Shown in pieces: positions 20,518-30,330 of a DNA stretch of 64,000 nt. The notes beneath the pieces are model-generated. The model had not been told where the DNA came from. It did no database searches and worked only from the letters and a program-made list of their open reading frames with translations. The stretch lies in assembly GCF_033063295.1 (NCBI RefSeq), contig NZ_JAWJZH010000001.1:248001-312000 (forward strand), written 5' to 3'. The stretch is from Nitrosomonas sp. Is35 (lineage in GTDB: Bacteria > Pseudomonadota > Gammaproteobacteria > Burkholderiales > Nitrosomonadaceae). Position 1 is the first letter of the stretch. Each line of letters starts with the position of its first letter. A program made the position numbers and the translations under genes.

Positions 20518-21411
20518 ATGGCTATCAGTATGGCGTTGAATGAAACAGCAACACGAATCAACCAGTTTTATCGACTGACAAAACCGCGTGTTGTATCTCT
20601 CATCGTATTTACCGCTGTTATAGGGATGTTTATGGCTGTTCCAGGTGCTGTACCTTTAGATATTTTGCTATTGGGTACCATCGGTATTGCACTGGTTGCA
20701 GGGGCCGCGGCCGCATTGAATTGCTTAGTTGAACAAAAAATGGATGCTGTTATGGCCCGGACAAAGGGTCGTCCGTTACCGCAAGGTAAAGTAAGTGTGC
20801 CAGAAACACTGTTTTTCCTGATGATTGTTGGCGGCACAGGACTCTTCATATTATATGAATGGGTAAATGAATTGACCATGTGGCTGACATTAGGCACTTT
20901 TGTAGGTTATGCCATTATTTATACTGTAATTCTGAAACCACTGACACCACAAAATATCGTAATTGGCGGCGCATCAGGCGCTATGCCTCCGGTACTTGGA
21001 TGGACAGCGGTGACTGGAGAGATCGCAAGTGATGCGTTATTACTCTTTCTGATTATTTTTGCATGGACTCCGCCCCATTTTTGGGCCCTTGCGTTATATA
21101 GAAAGAATGAATATGCCTCAATTGGCATGCCAATGTTGCCAGTGACACATGGCGACCAGTTCACAAAATTGCAGGTATTGTTGTATACCGTTATTCTGTG
21201 TGTAGTCACCTTTCTGCCATACGTAACTCAAATGAGCGGAATGATCTATTTGGTGAGTTCAACGATATTAAATGGCATTTTTATGTACTACGCCATAGAG
21301 ATTTATCGTAATTACAGCGATCAACTGGCTCGTGAAGCATTCCGCTACTCGATACTTTATTTAGCGCTGCTGTTTGTTGCGTTGCTTATGGATCACTATT
21401 TCTTTTTTTAG
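20518..21411 (+). CDS. ctaB: Protohaem IX farnesyltransferase (haem O synthase)
   Basis: It converts haem B to haem O, the precursor of haem A. The 297 residues form about nine transmembrane helices. The prenyl-diphosphate site is visible as [21 protein letters not shown] strong AAGGAGGTTAATAAG ribosome site precedes the ATG. Haem A synthase (ctaA), which often lies just before ctaB, is absent here: only 77 bases separate ctaB from the preceding gene. It is the last gene of the operon. Confidence 0.96.
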   Translation: MAISMALNETATRINQFYRLTKPRVVSLIVFTAVIGMFMAVPGAVPLDILLLGTIGIALVAGAAAALNCLVEQKMDAVMARTKGRPLPQGKVSVPETLFFLMIVGGTGLFILYEWVNELTMWLTLGTFVGYAIIYTVILKPLTPQNIVIGGASGAMPPVLGWTAVTGEIASDALLLFLIIFAWTPPHFWALALYRKNEYASIGMPMLPVTHGDQFTKLQVLLYTVILCVVTFLPYVTQMSGMIYLVSSTILNGIFMYYAIEIYRNYSDQLAREAFRYSILYLALLFVALLMDHYFFF

Positions 21412-21419
21412 ATGAGCAA

Positions 21420-21483
21420 CTAAGCTGCGCCTGTGATATTTGATAAGCTGCTGTAATGATCAAATATCGCAAGCGCAGTTTAG
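21420..21483. terminator. Long convergent hairpin between ctaB and the GlcD-like gene
   Basis: Two 25-base arms (21420-21444 and 21459-21483) pair throughout, with three positions needing G-U pairs, around a 14-base loop. It lies between two convergent genes and probably ends both transcripts. The stem is much longer than an ordinary terminator and lacks a clear T run. Confidence 0.7.
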
Positions 21484-21500
21484 CAATTGAAATTTCAAGC

Positions 21501-22877
21501 TTATTCGACTGCGGGAAATAATTTGCCCGGATTAAGAATATTATTGGGGTCAAACAGTTTTTTGATATTCCGCATTAAATCCAAAGTCACACAATCAATT
21601 TCTTTGCTTACAAAAGCTCTTTTCTCACTACCCACGCCATGTTCTCCTGAAAGCGTACCGCGAAGCTTGATCACTAAGTCGAATATTTCATCCAAGCAGC
21701 GTTCCGCTTGTGTTACTTCATCCGCATCATCAGGATTAATCAGCAGGTTAACATGGATGTTACCGTTACCGGCATGGCCAAAATTCACATTCTGTAGATG
21801 ATAGTGCGCACATAATTGCGTCAATCCATGCAGAAATTGCGGCAATGTGTTAACAGGCACGACAACATCTTCATTGATTTTCTTCGGTGCAATTTCACGC
21901 AGCAGTGGTGAGAGCGCCTTGCGCGCTTGCCAGAGCATGGCTGTATTTTCTACCTGGTTTGCATGAATTAAGCCGTCTGATTGGCATGCGGATAGAATGA
22001 CCGCGATCGCATCGGTAATATCATTGTGAAAACCATCAACTTCAATCATCAGCATGGCATTGGTATCCACCGGAAGCATGTCAGGGTAGCGGCCTCGTAT
22101 CAGATTCAGTGAACCGGAATCCAAGAATTCAAGTGCACTAGGCAGTTGTGGCTGTGCCATAATTTTACCGATGGCTGCCGTGCAGCTCGTTAAATCACGA
22201 AAATGCGCTGTGATACCGGCAACGGCGGCAGGTGATGCAGTCAGTTTAAGCGTCGCTTCCGTAATCACAGCCAATGTGCCTTCAGAACCAATCAGCAGGC
22301 GCGTGAGATCATAGCCGACAACACCTTTGGTGGTATAGCAACCGGTGGTAATAAAATCACCTGCGGCAGTAACGGCTTTCAAACCTAAAACATGTTCCCG
22401 GGTTGTACCGTATTTGACAGCGTGTGGTCCACCCGCGCCAGTTGCAATATTTCCGCCGACTGTTGAGAACATCGCACTGGAAGGATCCGGCGGCCAAAAA
22501 AAACCATACGGCTTCGCTGCATCTTGCACGGCTTGATTCAATACACCGGGTTCAACAACAATTACCCGATTAGCGGGATCAACCGAAATAATGTTCAACA
22601 TGCGCTCCATCGACAACGCTATACCGCCTAATTCCGGCAGACTGCCGCCCGCTGTCCCCGTGCCACGTCCACGTGGAATGAGCGGTACTCGATAGCGATT
22701 GCAGAGGGTAACGATGTTTTTTACTTCTGCGGTGGTGAGCGGAAACAACACGGCATCAGGAGGAAAAATCTTGCGGCTATTGTCATACGCATAAGCATAA
22801 CAGTCTACCGGATCGGTATAGAACCGATCCGGCGGAAATGTGGCATGTAATTCAACAAGCAGATTTTCCGGCAGCAT
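21501..22877 (-). CDS. FAD-linked oxidase, GlcD / D-lactate dehydrogenase type
   Basis: The 458-residue flavoprotein has the FAD-binding type 4 domain in the N-terminal half (PRGRGTGTAGGSLPELGG, and GGNIATGAGGPHAVKYG) and the oxidase C-terminal domain with NFGHAGNGNIHVNLL and LSGEHGVGSEKR. It oxidises a 2-hydroxy acid, most likely glycolate or D-lactate; the sequence alone does not decide. No glcE/glcF genes are adjacent, which favours a stand-alone dehydrogenase. It is convergent with ctaB and 21 bases downstream of the BON lipoprotein gene, so the two may be cotranscribed. Confidence 0.92.
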   Translation of the reverse strand: MLPENLLVELHATFPPDRFYTDPVDCYAYAYDNSRKIFPPDAVLFPLTTAEVKNIVTLCNRYRVPLIPRGRGTGTAGGSLPELGGIALSMERMLNIISVDPANRVIVVEPGVLNQAVQDAAKPYGFFWPPDPSSAMFSTVGGNIATGAGGPHAVKYGTTREHVLGLKAVTAAGDFITTGCYTTKGVVGYDLTRLLIGSEGTLAVITEATLKLTASPAAVAGITAHFRDLTSCTAAIGKIMAQPQLPSALEFLDSGSLNLIRGRYPDMLPVDTNAMLMIEVDGFHNDITDAIAVILSACQSDGLIHANQVENTAMLWQARKALSPLLREIAPKKINEDVVVPVNTLPQFLHGLTQLCAHYHLQNVNFGHAGNGNIHVNLLINPDDADEVTQAERCLDEIFDLVIKLRGTLSGEHGVGSEKRAFVSKEIDCVTLDLMRNIKKLFDPNNILNPGKLFPAVE

Positions 22878-22898
22878 GTTTACTAATTACTTGATTGC

Positions 22899-23477
22899 TT
22901 AATTCAAATATTCAAATACTTTGACGACCTTCTTAACGCCTGAAGTTGAACTGGCAATTTGCGCGGCATTGTCCGCTTCCTGACGTGTCACGACACCGAG
23001 CAAATAAACAACTTCGTTTTCAGTCACAATCTTGACGTGATTGATTTGAAATTTTCGTTCAGCAAGAAAGCGTGCTTTCACTTTGGAGGTCAGCAGCGTG
23101 TCATTGCTGCGGGAGGCTAATGAAGTATGTCCGGCAACCGCAATTTCGTTGAAAATCCTGCGTACGTTATCAACGCCCATCACAAGTTTTCCGATATCCG
23201 TCTTGATGTCCTCTGAGGGGGCTTCGCCGGTCAAGAGAACCATGCGGTTATAGCTGGTGATATTGATGTGCACTTTATCGCCAAATTGCTGGTGAATGCG
23301 CCGCGAACTTTTCAGTTCAATACCTTCATCCTCGATGAACATACCACTGGTTCTGCGATCTTCAGAGATGTACGCTCCCGTTCCTGCTGCGGTGCCGATG
23401 GCAAACATAGGAACACACCCCGTCAAGAAGGGCAGGAGTATCAAAAGAGATAACCAGCAGCGATCGTAATATTTCAT
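22899..23477 (-). CDS. BON-domain outer-membrane lipoprotein (DolP/YraP type)
   Basis: The 192-residue protein starts with a lipoprotein signal whose lipobox LTGC places the acylated Cys at residue 21. Two BON domains follow (about residues 60-115 and 125-190), with GEAPSEDIKTDIGKLVMGVDNVRRIFNE and GVVTRQEADNAAQIASSTSGVKKVVKVFEYL. It resembles DolP, which supports outer-membrane integrity. Upstream is a 112-base divergent gap shared with the CheW-like gene. Confidence 0.93.
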   Translation of the reverse strand: MKYYDRCWLSLLILLPFLTGCVPMFAIGTAAGTGAYISEDRRTSGMFIEDEGIELKSSRRIHQQFGDKVHINITSYNRMVLLTGEAPSEDIKTDIGKLVMGVDNVRRIFNEIAVAGHTSLASRSNDTLLTSKVKARFLAERKFQINHVKIVTENEVVYLLGVVTRQEADNAAQIASSTSGVKKVVKVFEYLN

Positions 23478-23589
23478 TTTTCCACTCCGTAGAATTCAAA
23501 ATTTAATGACCGATAATACAGTAAAATAACCGGACAACGAATAATCAATTGCCTCGCGATGAAGCTACAAAAGTTGTAATTTTACGCAG

Positions 23590-24099
23590 ATGATGGACAC
23601 AAAAGAATCTCTACAATTGCTGACCGCACAAATGCCAGGCATAGATAACAGTGAAACCTCATCAGCAGTGCTGGGTGTTGCCGTGGGCGAAGATCGTTAT
23701 CTGATACCGATGACGGAAGTCAGTGAAGTGATCGCGATACCCAAGTTAGCACATGTCCCGCTGACACAACCGTGGTTTCTTGGGTTAGCCAACGTACGCG
23801 GAAATCTTTACGGTATTACGGATCTTGGTGTTTATCTGGGCGGCGATCCGGTGCCATTCAATTTAAAGTCACGCATTCTGCTGGTCATGCCGGGGAATAA
23901 GCTGTATGGCGGTTTTATTGTCAATAGCATGTTGGGGATCAGGGATTTGTCCGAGTTCGCGCCGGCAAAACTGGCAAAGAAAAAGTTACCTAAGTGCGTT
24001 ACTGCGCAATATAAAGATGCAGAAGGGCGGCAATGGCGGGAGTTGAGTTTGTTTAAATTAATCGGTGATGAAAAATTTTTACAAGTTGCACGCGAATGA
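23590..24099 (+). CDS. CheW-like protein (PilI type)
   Basis: The 169-residue protein is a single CheW domain with the segments RYLIPMTEVSEVIAIP, FLGLANVRGNLYGITDLG and SRILLV. CheW proteins bridge chemoreceptors and the CheA kinase; stand-alone forms like this are often PilI of the twitching-motility array. No other chemotaxis genes are near, so its partner cannot be named. Two ATGs lie in tandem at 23590 and 23593; either may be used. Confidence 0.88.
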   Translation: MMDTKESLQLLTAQMPGIDNSETSSAVLGVAVGEDRYLIPMTEVSEVIAIPKLAHVPLTQPWFLGLANVRGNLYGITDLGVYLGGDPVPFNLKSRILLVMPGNKLYGGFIVNSMLGIRDLSEFAPAKLAKKKLPKCVTAQYKDAEGRQWRELSLFKLIGDEKFLQVARE

Positions 24100-24139
24100 G
24101 AAATTTTTTTATCAGTGGCTTATTTTTGGAATTGTTTGA

Positions 24140-25045
<906 letters not shown>

Positions 25046-25066
25046 CGGATAATCCGCTAAGCACCG

Positions 25067-25792
25067 CTACCAGCGCTTGCCCAGAGCTGTCAAAATACCG
25101 CGTAGAATCTGTACTTCTTCCTTTTCCAAACGTGCGCGGGCAAACAGGCGGCGGATACGCTGCATCAGTAATTTGGGTTTCTGCGGATCGAGAAAACCGC
25201 TGGCGGTCATCAGCTGTTCAAGGTGCGTATACAATAATTCCAGTTCGTTAAAGTTTGCCGTTACTCCACTTACGGCCGGACGCGTTGGATTTTCGGTAAT
25301 TGCCATGCGCAATTCATAAGCCATCACTTGCACGGCACTCGCCAGATTCAGCGACGGATATTGCGGATTTGCAGGGATATGAATAATGATCTGGCATTTG
25401 TTCACTTCCGCAGCGGTCAGGCCGGAATTCTCACGGCCAAATAGCAACGCCACCGGTTGCTGCCGTGCTTGCTGCATTAATTCCATTGCACCCTGCCGTG
25501 CATCGAAAATGGTGTGCGATAGCTCGCGTGGTCGCGCGGTAACTGCTGCGGTTAGAACGGTATTTTCCAATGCCTTGTCAAGTTCTACGCAAACATTAGC
25601 TTGTTGCAGAATATCGATGGCATTGGCTGCCCGGGCGTCAGCTTCCGCATCGGGAAAGCATTTCGGATTGATCAGATACAATGAATGCAGCCCCATTGTT
25701 TTCATGGCACGCGCAACCGCGCCGATATTGCCGGGGTGACTCGTGTGGCTTAGCACGATACGGATGTTATCTAGCGGACAAGGTGTGTTCAT
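25067..25792 (-). CDS. trmJ: tRNA (cytidine/uridine-2'-O-)-methyltransferase TrmJ
   Basis: This SPOUT-class enzyme methylates the ribose at tRNA position 32. The 241 residues start with IRIVLSHTSHPGNIGAVARAMKTMG, and the knot region contains LLFGRENSGLTAAEV and IHIPANPQYPSLNLASAV, which bind S-adenosylmethionine. The C-terminal extension typical of TrmJ is present (about residues 170-241). It lies between argB and rpmH, in the opposite direction to both. Confidence 0.94.
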   Translation of the reverse strand: MNTPCPLDNIRIVLSHTSHPGNIGAVARAMKTMGLHSLYLINPKCFPDAEADARAANAIDILQQANVCVELDKALENTVLTAAVTARPRELSHTIFDARQGAMELMQQARQQPVALLFGRENSGLTAAEVNKCQIIIHIPANPQYPSLNLASAVQVMAYELRMAITENPTRPAVSGVTANFNELELLYTHLEQLMTASGFLDPQKPKLLMQRIRRLFARARLEKEEVQILRGILTALGKRW

Positions 25793-26058
25793 GTGAATGG
25801 GTTGATCTCAAGCGGCGTGCGCGGTTAATGACTTTGCCAATTTATATCAATCGATCCGATTTTAGCAAAACAAAACAATCGGTAAAGCGCATCTGAAGGT
25901 GCGACAGGATTTTTTGTATAATTCTGCTTACGGAGGAGTTGCTGTGTGAGGGATAATTAAGGTCTTTATTTGCAAATGAATTTAGAAAAATATTGACATA
26001 AAACCCCATAACAAGTTCTAATACGCGGTTCTATTGACCAAATAAATTAGAGAGAAAA
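25793..26058. other. Leader region of rpmH
   Basis: 266 bases without a gene between trmJ and rpmH. It holds the promoter at 25993-26022 and a second extended -10 TGTATAAT near 25916-25922. I see no DnaA boxes, and dnaA is not next to rpmH, so this is not an obvious replication origin. Confidence 0.55.
25993..26022 (+). promoter_or_regulatory. Putative sigma-70 promoter of rpmH
   Basis: A perfect TTGACA (25993-25998) is followed after 18 bases by TCTAAT (26017-26022), 37 bases before the rpmH ATG. It is the best -35/-10 pair in the window. Confidence 0.65.
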
Positions 26059-26193
26059 ATGAAACGTACTTATCAACCTTCAGTGACAAGAAGAAAACGT
26101 ACACATGGATTTCTAGTGCGCATGAGAACGCGCGGTGGTGCGGCTGTAATTCGCGCTCGCCGGGCAAAAGGCCGTGCTCGATTAAGCGTTTAA
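26059..26193 (+). CDS. rpmH: 50S ribosomal protein L34
   Basis: A 44-residue, Arg/Lys-rich protein, [20 protein letters not shown] then [24 protein letters not shown], which is the canonical L34 sequence. AGAGAGAAAA precedes the ATG. It begins the conserved rpmH-rnpA-yidD-yidC-mnmE order. The divergent dnaA seen in many bacteria is replaced here by trmJ. Confidence 0.98.
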   Translation: MKRTYQPSVTRRKRTHGFLVRMRTRGGAAVIRARRAKGRARLSV

Positions 26194-26239
26194 ATCTGAT
26201 CGGATAATTTTTATTTTTAGATTTGTTGAAACCTACTCT

Positions 26240-26584
26240 TTGCCGAAAAGCTACAGGTTACATAAGGCAACGGAATTCGCAGCAGTAATCAATTTACGAT
26301 GTCAGACCAACGGTGATTTAATTCAAATTTATATGAAACCGAATGAGTTTGAATATGCGCGGCTGGGTCTAATTGTTGCAAAGAGAATTGAACGATCCGC
26401 AGTAAAGCGCAATAAGATTAAGCGCATTTTGCGGGAGACATTTCGTAAGAACCGGTTTTACGATCAAACGATAAAAATGGATTGGGTTATGCGGTTGCGA
26501 CGGCCTGTTCGGAGCGATGAACTAAAGAAACTGGCGGCTGAGACACAATTACTAATGCATCAACTACAGCAATGTCACGGTTAA
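26240..26584 (+). CDS. rnpA: Ribonuclease P protein component
   Basis: RnpA is the protein cofactor of RNase P, which matures tRNA 5' ends. The frame contains the family signature [19 protein letters not shown] use TTG 26240, giving 114 residues starting (M)[12 protein letters not shown]; no ATG or GTG lies upstream in frame and no convincing ribosome site precedes this TTG, so the exact start is uncertain. Four to five residues more would match E. coli better. The end overlaps yidD by 13 bases. Confidence 0.9.
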   Translation: MPKSYRLHKATEFAAVINLRCQTNGDLIQIYMKPNEFEYARLGLIVAKRIERSAVKRNKIKRILRETFRKNRFYDQTIKMDWVMRLRRPVRSDELKKLAAETQLLMHQLQQCHG

Positions 26585-26781
26585 TTATTGCTTTAATAAA
26601 ATTCTACCAATATTGTATCAGCCCCCTGTTTGCGCCATCGTGCCGTTTTAGTCCGACTTGCTCACAATATGCTCTTGAGGCATATGAAAAATATGGTTTA
26701 TTCCATGGAACGCGGTTGAGTGTTTGGCGCATCCTGCGATGCAATCCTTGGAGTAAAGGTGGTTATGAGCCCGTTCCTTGA
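26572..26781 (+). CDS. yidD: Membrane protein insertion efficiency factor YidD
   Basis: A 69-residue protein with the family hallmark [23 protein letters not shown] and [13 protein letters not shown]. YidD helps YidC-dependent membrane insertion and may process precursors at the inner face of the membrane. It overlaps the rnpA end by 13 bases, the usual arrangement, and is followed by yidC after 140 bases. Confidence 0.95.
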   Translation: MSRLIIALIKFYQYCISPLFAPSCRFSPTCSQYALEAYEKYGLFHGTRLSVWRILRCNPWSKGGYEPVP

Positions 26782-26921
26782 TGCCAAGTCAGTTCGACTG
26801 TAGTTAAGCATATAATTTATTGCTGTATATGTACAAAATTTTCGACAAAATAGCGCTGCGATAAATGAAAAAAACAATAACTGAACGGTTTTGTCGAAAA
26901 ATTAACTTGATTAGATAAATA

Positions 26922-28850
26922 ATGGAAACAAAAAAACTCGTACTTATCATCATTTTCTCCACGTCACTATTGTTTTTGTGGGATGCATGGCAAAAAGAAT
27001 TATATCCGCCCGCTTCACAAGTCATGTCCGGAGCGGTTTCGGGTTCCGCGAATCAGCGCCATGACCCATCATTGCCGGTACCCAGCGACGAATTGACTGC
27101 TTCCGCAGCCGGAGGATCCGGGGCCATTCCGGAAATTGATGGTGTTAATTCATCCGTGACACCGAATCTATTTACAATCGGTGAGAAAATTCATGTCAAA
27201 ACAGATCTGGTTGTTGCGGAAATCGATACTGCAGGCGGTGATATCCGTCAGCTCGGTTTGATTGCGCACCCATCCCGAGAGGACGTGAACAAACCCTACG
27301 ATTTGTTGTTGGATAAAGCCGCACGGTTTCAGGTTGCTCAAGCCGGATTGATTGGCGATGGATTACCCAATCACAAAACAAAGTACACTGTAGATTCAAA
27401 TAATTATGAACTTGAATCCGGGCAGAACAAGATTGTGGTACGACTTCTTGCACCGGAAGTGGATGGTATACAGGTCGCCAAGATTTATACTTTCCATCGC
27501 GGCAGTTATGTTATTGATGTTGAGTTTGAGATCGTAAATCATAGCGAAGCTACGATCATGCCGTTCTCGTACTTTCAAATGCTAAGGGATGGGAACGATC
27601 CTACCGGTGCCAGCACCATGGTACATTCGTACACTGGTGCCGCAATGTATACAGACGCAGAAAAATTCCTGAAAATAAAATTCTCCGATCTCGATAAAAA
27701 TAAAGCGGAATATCCCACCAATGCGGATAATGGCTGGATCGCCATGCTCGAGCATTACTTCTTGACGGCTTGGTTGCCTCCGCAAAACACCCCGCGTGAA
27801 TATTTTGCCAAGCGTTTGGCACCCAATCAATATACTGCGGGCGTTATTGCACCGGTTGGCGTTGTTGAGCCAGGACAAGTGAAAAATATTACGATGCCGC
27901 TCTATGCAGGTCCACAGGAGCAGAATAAGCTTGCCGAGCTGGCGCCCGGCCTCGAATTGACAGTGGATTATGGCTGGTTAACAGTCTTGGCTGTACCGCT
28001 TTTCTGGTTGCTTTCCTTTTATCATTCATGGACTGATAACTGGGGCGCGGCGATCATTTTGCTGACATTAACAGTCAAGCTGCTGTTTTTTCCACTGTCG
28101 GCTGCGGGCTACCGGTCGATGGCAAAAATGCGGCTGGTGACACCCAAATTGCAGCGGATACGTGAGCAATATGCCAGTGACCGTCAGCGTATGCACCAAG
28201 CGATGATGGAATTCTACAAGGAAGAGAAGATTAACCCGATGGGAGGGTGTTTGCCGATTCTGGTGCAAATTCCAGTATTTATTGCACTGTTTTGGACGTT
28301 GCTGGCTGCCGTTGAACTCCGTTATGCGCCGCTTGCGTTATGGATAACCGACATGTCGGTACCTGATCCCTATTATGTATTGCCATTGATTATGGGTGTG
28401 TCGATGTGGGTTCAATCGAAACTTAGCCCGACACCCACTGATCCAATTCAGGCAAAAGTCATGCAGATTATGCCGGTTGCTTTCAGCGTGTTCTTTTTCT
28501 TCTTTCCGGCGGGGCTTGTACTTTACTCACTCTGCAATAATATTCTGTCCATTGCGCAACAATGGCAAATAACACGCATGTTTGAGAATAAAGCGGAAGA
28601 AGAAGCCAACAAGGATAAAAACAGGAAGAAAAGTAAAAACAAGCCTGAGCCAGCTAAAGAGAATTCTCAACCAGCTGTGCTGACTGACGAAGGAGAGGAG
28701 GCAGTTAAAGCAGAAACTGTTGCCGCTGCCAGCAGTCAAGAAAATGAGAAACAACAGCAACAATCCAGCCAAGCGGCTGCTTCCGCTAAAGGCAAAGCGC
28801 CGGTAAAAGCGAAGAGTGCCCCTGCTGGCAAAAAAACGAAGAAAAAATAA
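26922..28850 (+). CDS. yidC: Membrane protein insertase YidC
   Basis: YidC inserts and folds inner-membrane proteins alone or with SecYEG. The 642-residue protein has an N-terminal anchor (about 6-21), a large periplasmic domain, and a C-terminal block of transmembrane helices with the conserved segments NWGAAIILLTLTVKLLFFPL and EKINPMGGCLPILVQIPVFI. The C-terminal tail of about 90 residues is unusually long, with Lys-rich and Gln/Ala-rich stretches and a KKTKKK end; it may contact ribosomal RNA. A strong hairpin follows at 28854. Confidence 0.97.
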   Translation: METKKLVLIIIFSTSLLFLWDAWQKELYPPASQVMSGAVSGSANQRHDPSLPVPSDELTASAAGGSGAIPEIDGVNSSVTPNLFTIGEKIHVKTDLVVAEIDTAGGDIRQLGLIAHPSREDVNKPYDLLLDKAARFQVAQAGLIGDGLPNHKTKYTVDSNNYELESGQNKIVVRLLAPEVDGIQVAKIYTFHRGSYVIDVEFEIVNHSEATIMPFSYFQMLRDGNDPTGASTMVHSYTGAAMYTDAEKFLKIKFSDLDKNKAEYPTNADNGWIAMLEHYFLTAWLPPQNTPREYFAKRLAPNQYTAGVIAPVGVVEPGQVKNITMPLYAGPQEQNKLAELAPGLELTVDYGWLTVLAVPLFWLLSFYHSWTDNWGAAIILLTLTVKLLFFPLSAAGYRSMAKMRLVTPKLQRIREQYASDRQRMHQAMMEFYKEEKINPMGGCLPILVQIPVFIALFWTLLAAVELRYAPLALWITDMSVPDPYYVLPLIMGVSMWVQSKLSPTPTDPIQAKVMQIMPVAFSVFFFFFPAGLVLYSLCNNILSIAQQWQITRMFENKAEEEANKDKNRKKSKNKPEPAKENSQPAVLTDEGEEAVKAETVAAASSQENEKQQQQSSQAAASAKGKAPVKAKSAPAGKKTKKK

Positions 28851-28853
28851 AAA

Positions 28854-28895
28854 ATCATGACGGGTTATTGCTTATCATCAATGACCCGTCATGAT
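28854..28895. terminator. 17-bp hairpin between yidC and mnmE
   Basis: Arms 28854-28870 and 28879-28895 pair along 17 bases with one G-U pair, around an eight-base loop. There is no T run on the plus strand, so it may attenuate or process the transcript more than end it. The mnmE ribosome site lies 22 bases beyond. Confidence 0.65.
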
Positions 28896-28916
28896 CAGTT
28901 ACAGCAAAGTAGTCAT

Positions 28917-28926
28917 GGAGATGATC
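28917..28926 (+). promoter_or_regulatory. Near-perfect Shine-Dalgarno that places the mnmE start at an ATA codon
   Basis: GGAGATGATC matches the anti-anti-Shine-Dalgarno sequence GGAGGTGATC at nine of ten positions. GGAG ends seven bases before ATA 28928. The spacing equals that seen at the ruvC ATC start. Confidence 0.65.
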
Positions 28927-28927
28927 T

Positions 28928-30283
28928 ATAGCAGGCTCTGATATCATTGCAGCAATTGCAACCCCGCCCGGTCGCGGTGGAATCGGAGTCATTCGGATTT
29001 CCGGCAAGCATCTGACAAAATTGGCGGAAGCAATCCTTGGCAGACTCCCGAAACCGCGTTATGCGTGTCTCAGCCAGTTTCTGGATGCCGGTGGACAAGT
29101 CATCGATCAAGGTATCGCGCTCTACTTTCCTGCACCTCATTCCTACACGGGTGAAGATGTCCTGGAGTTACAGGGGCATGGCGGTCCAGCCGTCATGGAT
29201 TTATTGCTCGATCGCTGTCTTGCGGCCGGTGCCCGTTTGGCGCAACCCGGTGAATTTACGTTACGCGCTTATCTCAATAACAAGATTGATTTGATTCAAG
29301 CGGAAAGCGTCGCAGCGATTATCGAAGCCAGTACCCATGAAGCAGCGCGCTGCGCAATCAACTCATTGCAAGGGCATTTTTCATCCCGGATTGAAGAACT
29401 CGTCAGTTTATTGATTAAGCTGCGCATGCTCATAGAAGCTACGCTGGATTTTCCCGAAGATGAAATCGATAATTTGCAAACGTTACGCATCGACGAGAAA
29501 TTAGCGCAAATCTATGTGCTACTTGAGCAGATATTTCTGGCCGCACGGCAAGGTAATTTGTTGCAGGAGGGTATTCGCATCGTTTTGACGGGAGCGCCCA
29601 ATGTCGGTAAGTCCAGCTTACTGAATCAATTGGTGCAAGAAGAGGCCGCTATCGTCACAGAAATTCCCGGAACCACACGCGATACAATTCAACGCACTAT
29701 TTCCCTTGCCGGTATGCCAATTCATATCATCGATACGGCCGGACTGAGAGAAACCCAGGATGTGGTTGAACAAAAAGGCATTGAGCGTACGCATGCTGCG
29801 ATCAGGGATGCCAACATGGTGCTCCGGCTCATTGACAGCAGTCAACCCCAGCCCGCTGAAAACAATCCGGCACAACATGCTATTCCGGCCGGTAAACCGC
29901 AAATCACGGTATTCAACAAAATTGATTTAGTCAGTGAGAATCCAAGAACTGAAGATCTGGAAGGACACAGCGTCATTTATCTTTCGGCCAAAACCGGTGC
30001 GGGTATTGAACTACTGCGCAGCAAAATATTGGAAATCGCAGGCTGGCAATTTAATCAGGCCGGGGAGGGTGTGTTTATGGCCAGACAGCGCCATCTGGAA
30101 GCACTGAACCAAGCCAAGAAGCATCTGGAAAATGCGCAGAGATTCACGGAAGGTGAATATCAATTAGAGCTGCTGGCGGAAGAGTTAAGATTGGCGCAAA
30201 ACGTTTTGTCGTCGATTACAGGACAATTTACCGCCGATGATTTGCTCGGGGAAATTTTTTCGCATTTTTGCATTGGTAAGTAA
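28928..30283 (+). CDS. mnmE: tRNA modification GTPase MnmE, apparent ATA start
   Basis: MnmE with MnmG makes 5-carboxymethylaminomethyl-uridine at the tRNA wobble position. From ATA 28928 the product has 451 residues, the family length, starting (M)AGSDIIAAIATPPGRGGIG, which is the conserved tetrahydrofolate-domain N-terminus. The G domain shows GAPNVGKSS near residue 222, DTAGLRE and NKID, and the protein ends with the catalytic CIGK motif. A TGA at 28922 closes the frame upstream and the first canonical start is TTG 29021, which would delete 31 conserved residues. The start codon is therefore unusual. Confidence 0.88.
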   Translation: MAGSDIIAAIATPPGRGGIGVIRISGKHLTKLAEAILGRLPKPRYACLSQFLDAGGQVIDQGIALYFPAPHSYTGEDVLELQGHGGPAVMDLLLDRCLAAGARLAQPGEFTLRAYLNNKIDLIQAESVAAIIEASTHEAARCAINSLQGHFSSRIEELVSLLIKLRMLIEATLDFPEDEIDNLQTLRIDEKLAQIYVLLEQIFLAARQGNLLQEGIRIVLTGAPNVGKSSLLNQLVQEEAAIVTEIPGTTRDTIQRTISLAGMPIHIIDTAGLRETQDVVEQKGIERTHAAIRDANMVLRLIDSSQPQPAENNPAQHAIPAGKPQITVFNKIDLVSENPRTEDLEGHSVIYLSAKTGAGIELLRSKILEIAGWQFNQAGEGVFMARQRHLEALNQAKKHLENAQRFTEGEYQLELLAEELRLAQNVLSSITGQFTADDLLGEIFSHFCIGK

Positions 30284-30330
30284 TACCGCCAGCGCCTATT
30301 AATTTGCTCGAGTCTTAATAAAGTCCATCG

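Noticed and set aside
25793..26058. Chromosome replication origin next to rpmH
   Set aside because: No DnaA-box cluster, no dnaA or dnaN, and the divergent gene is trmJ.
28915..28941. Programmed +1 frameshift in mnmE at CTC TGA
   Set aside because: It would give an N-terminus (MEMIYSRL) unlike MnmE, whereas ATA 28928 gives the normal length and sequence behind a near-perfect ribosome site. Kept only as an alternative.
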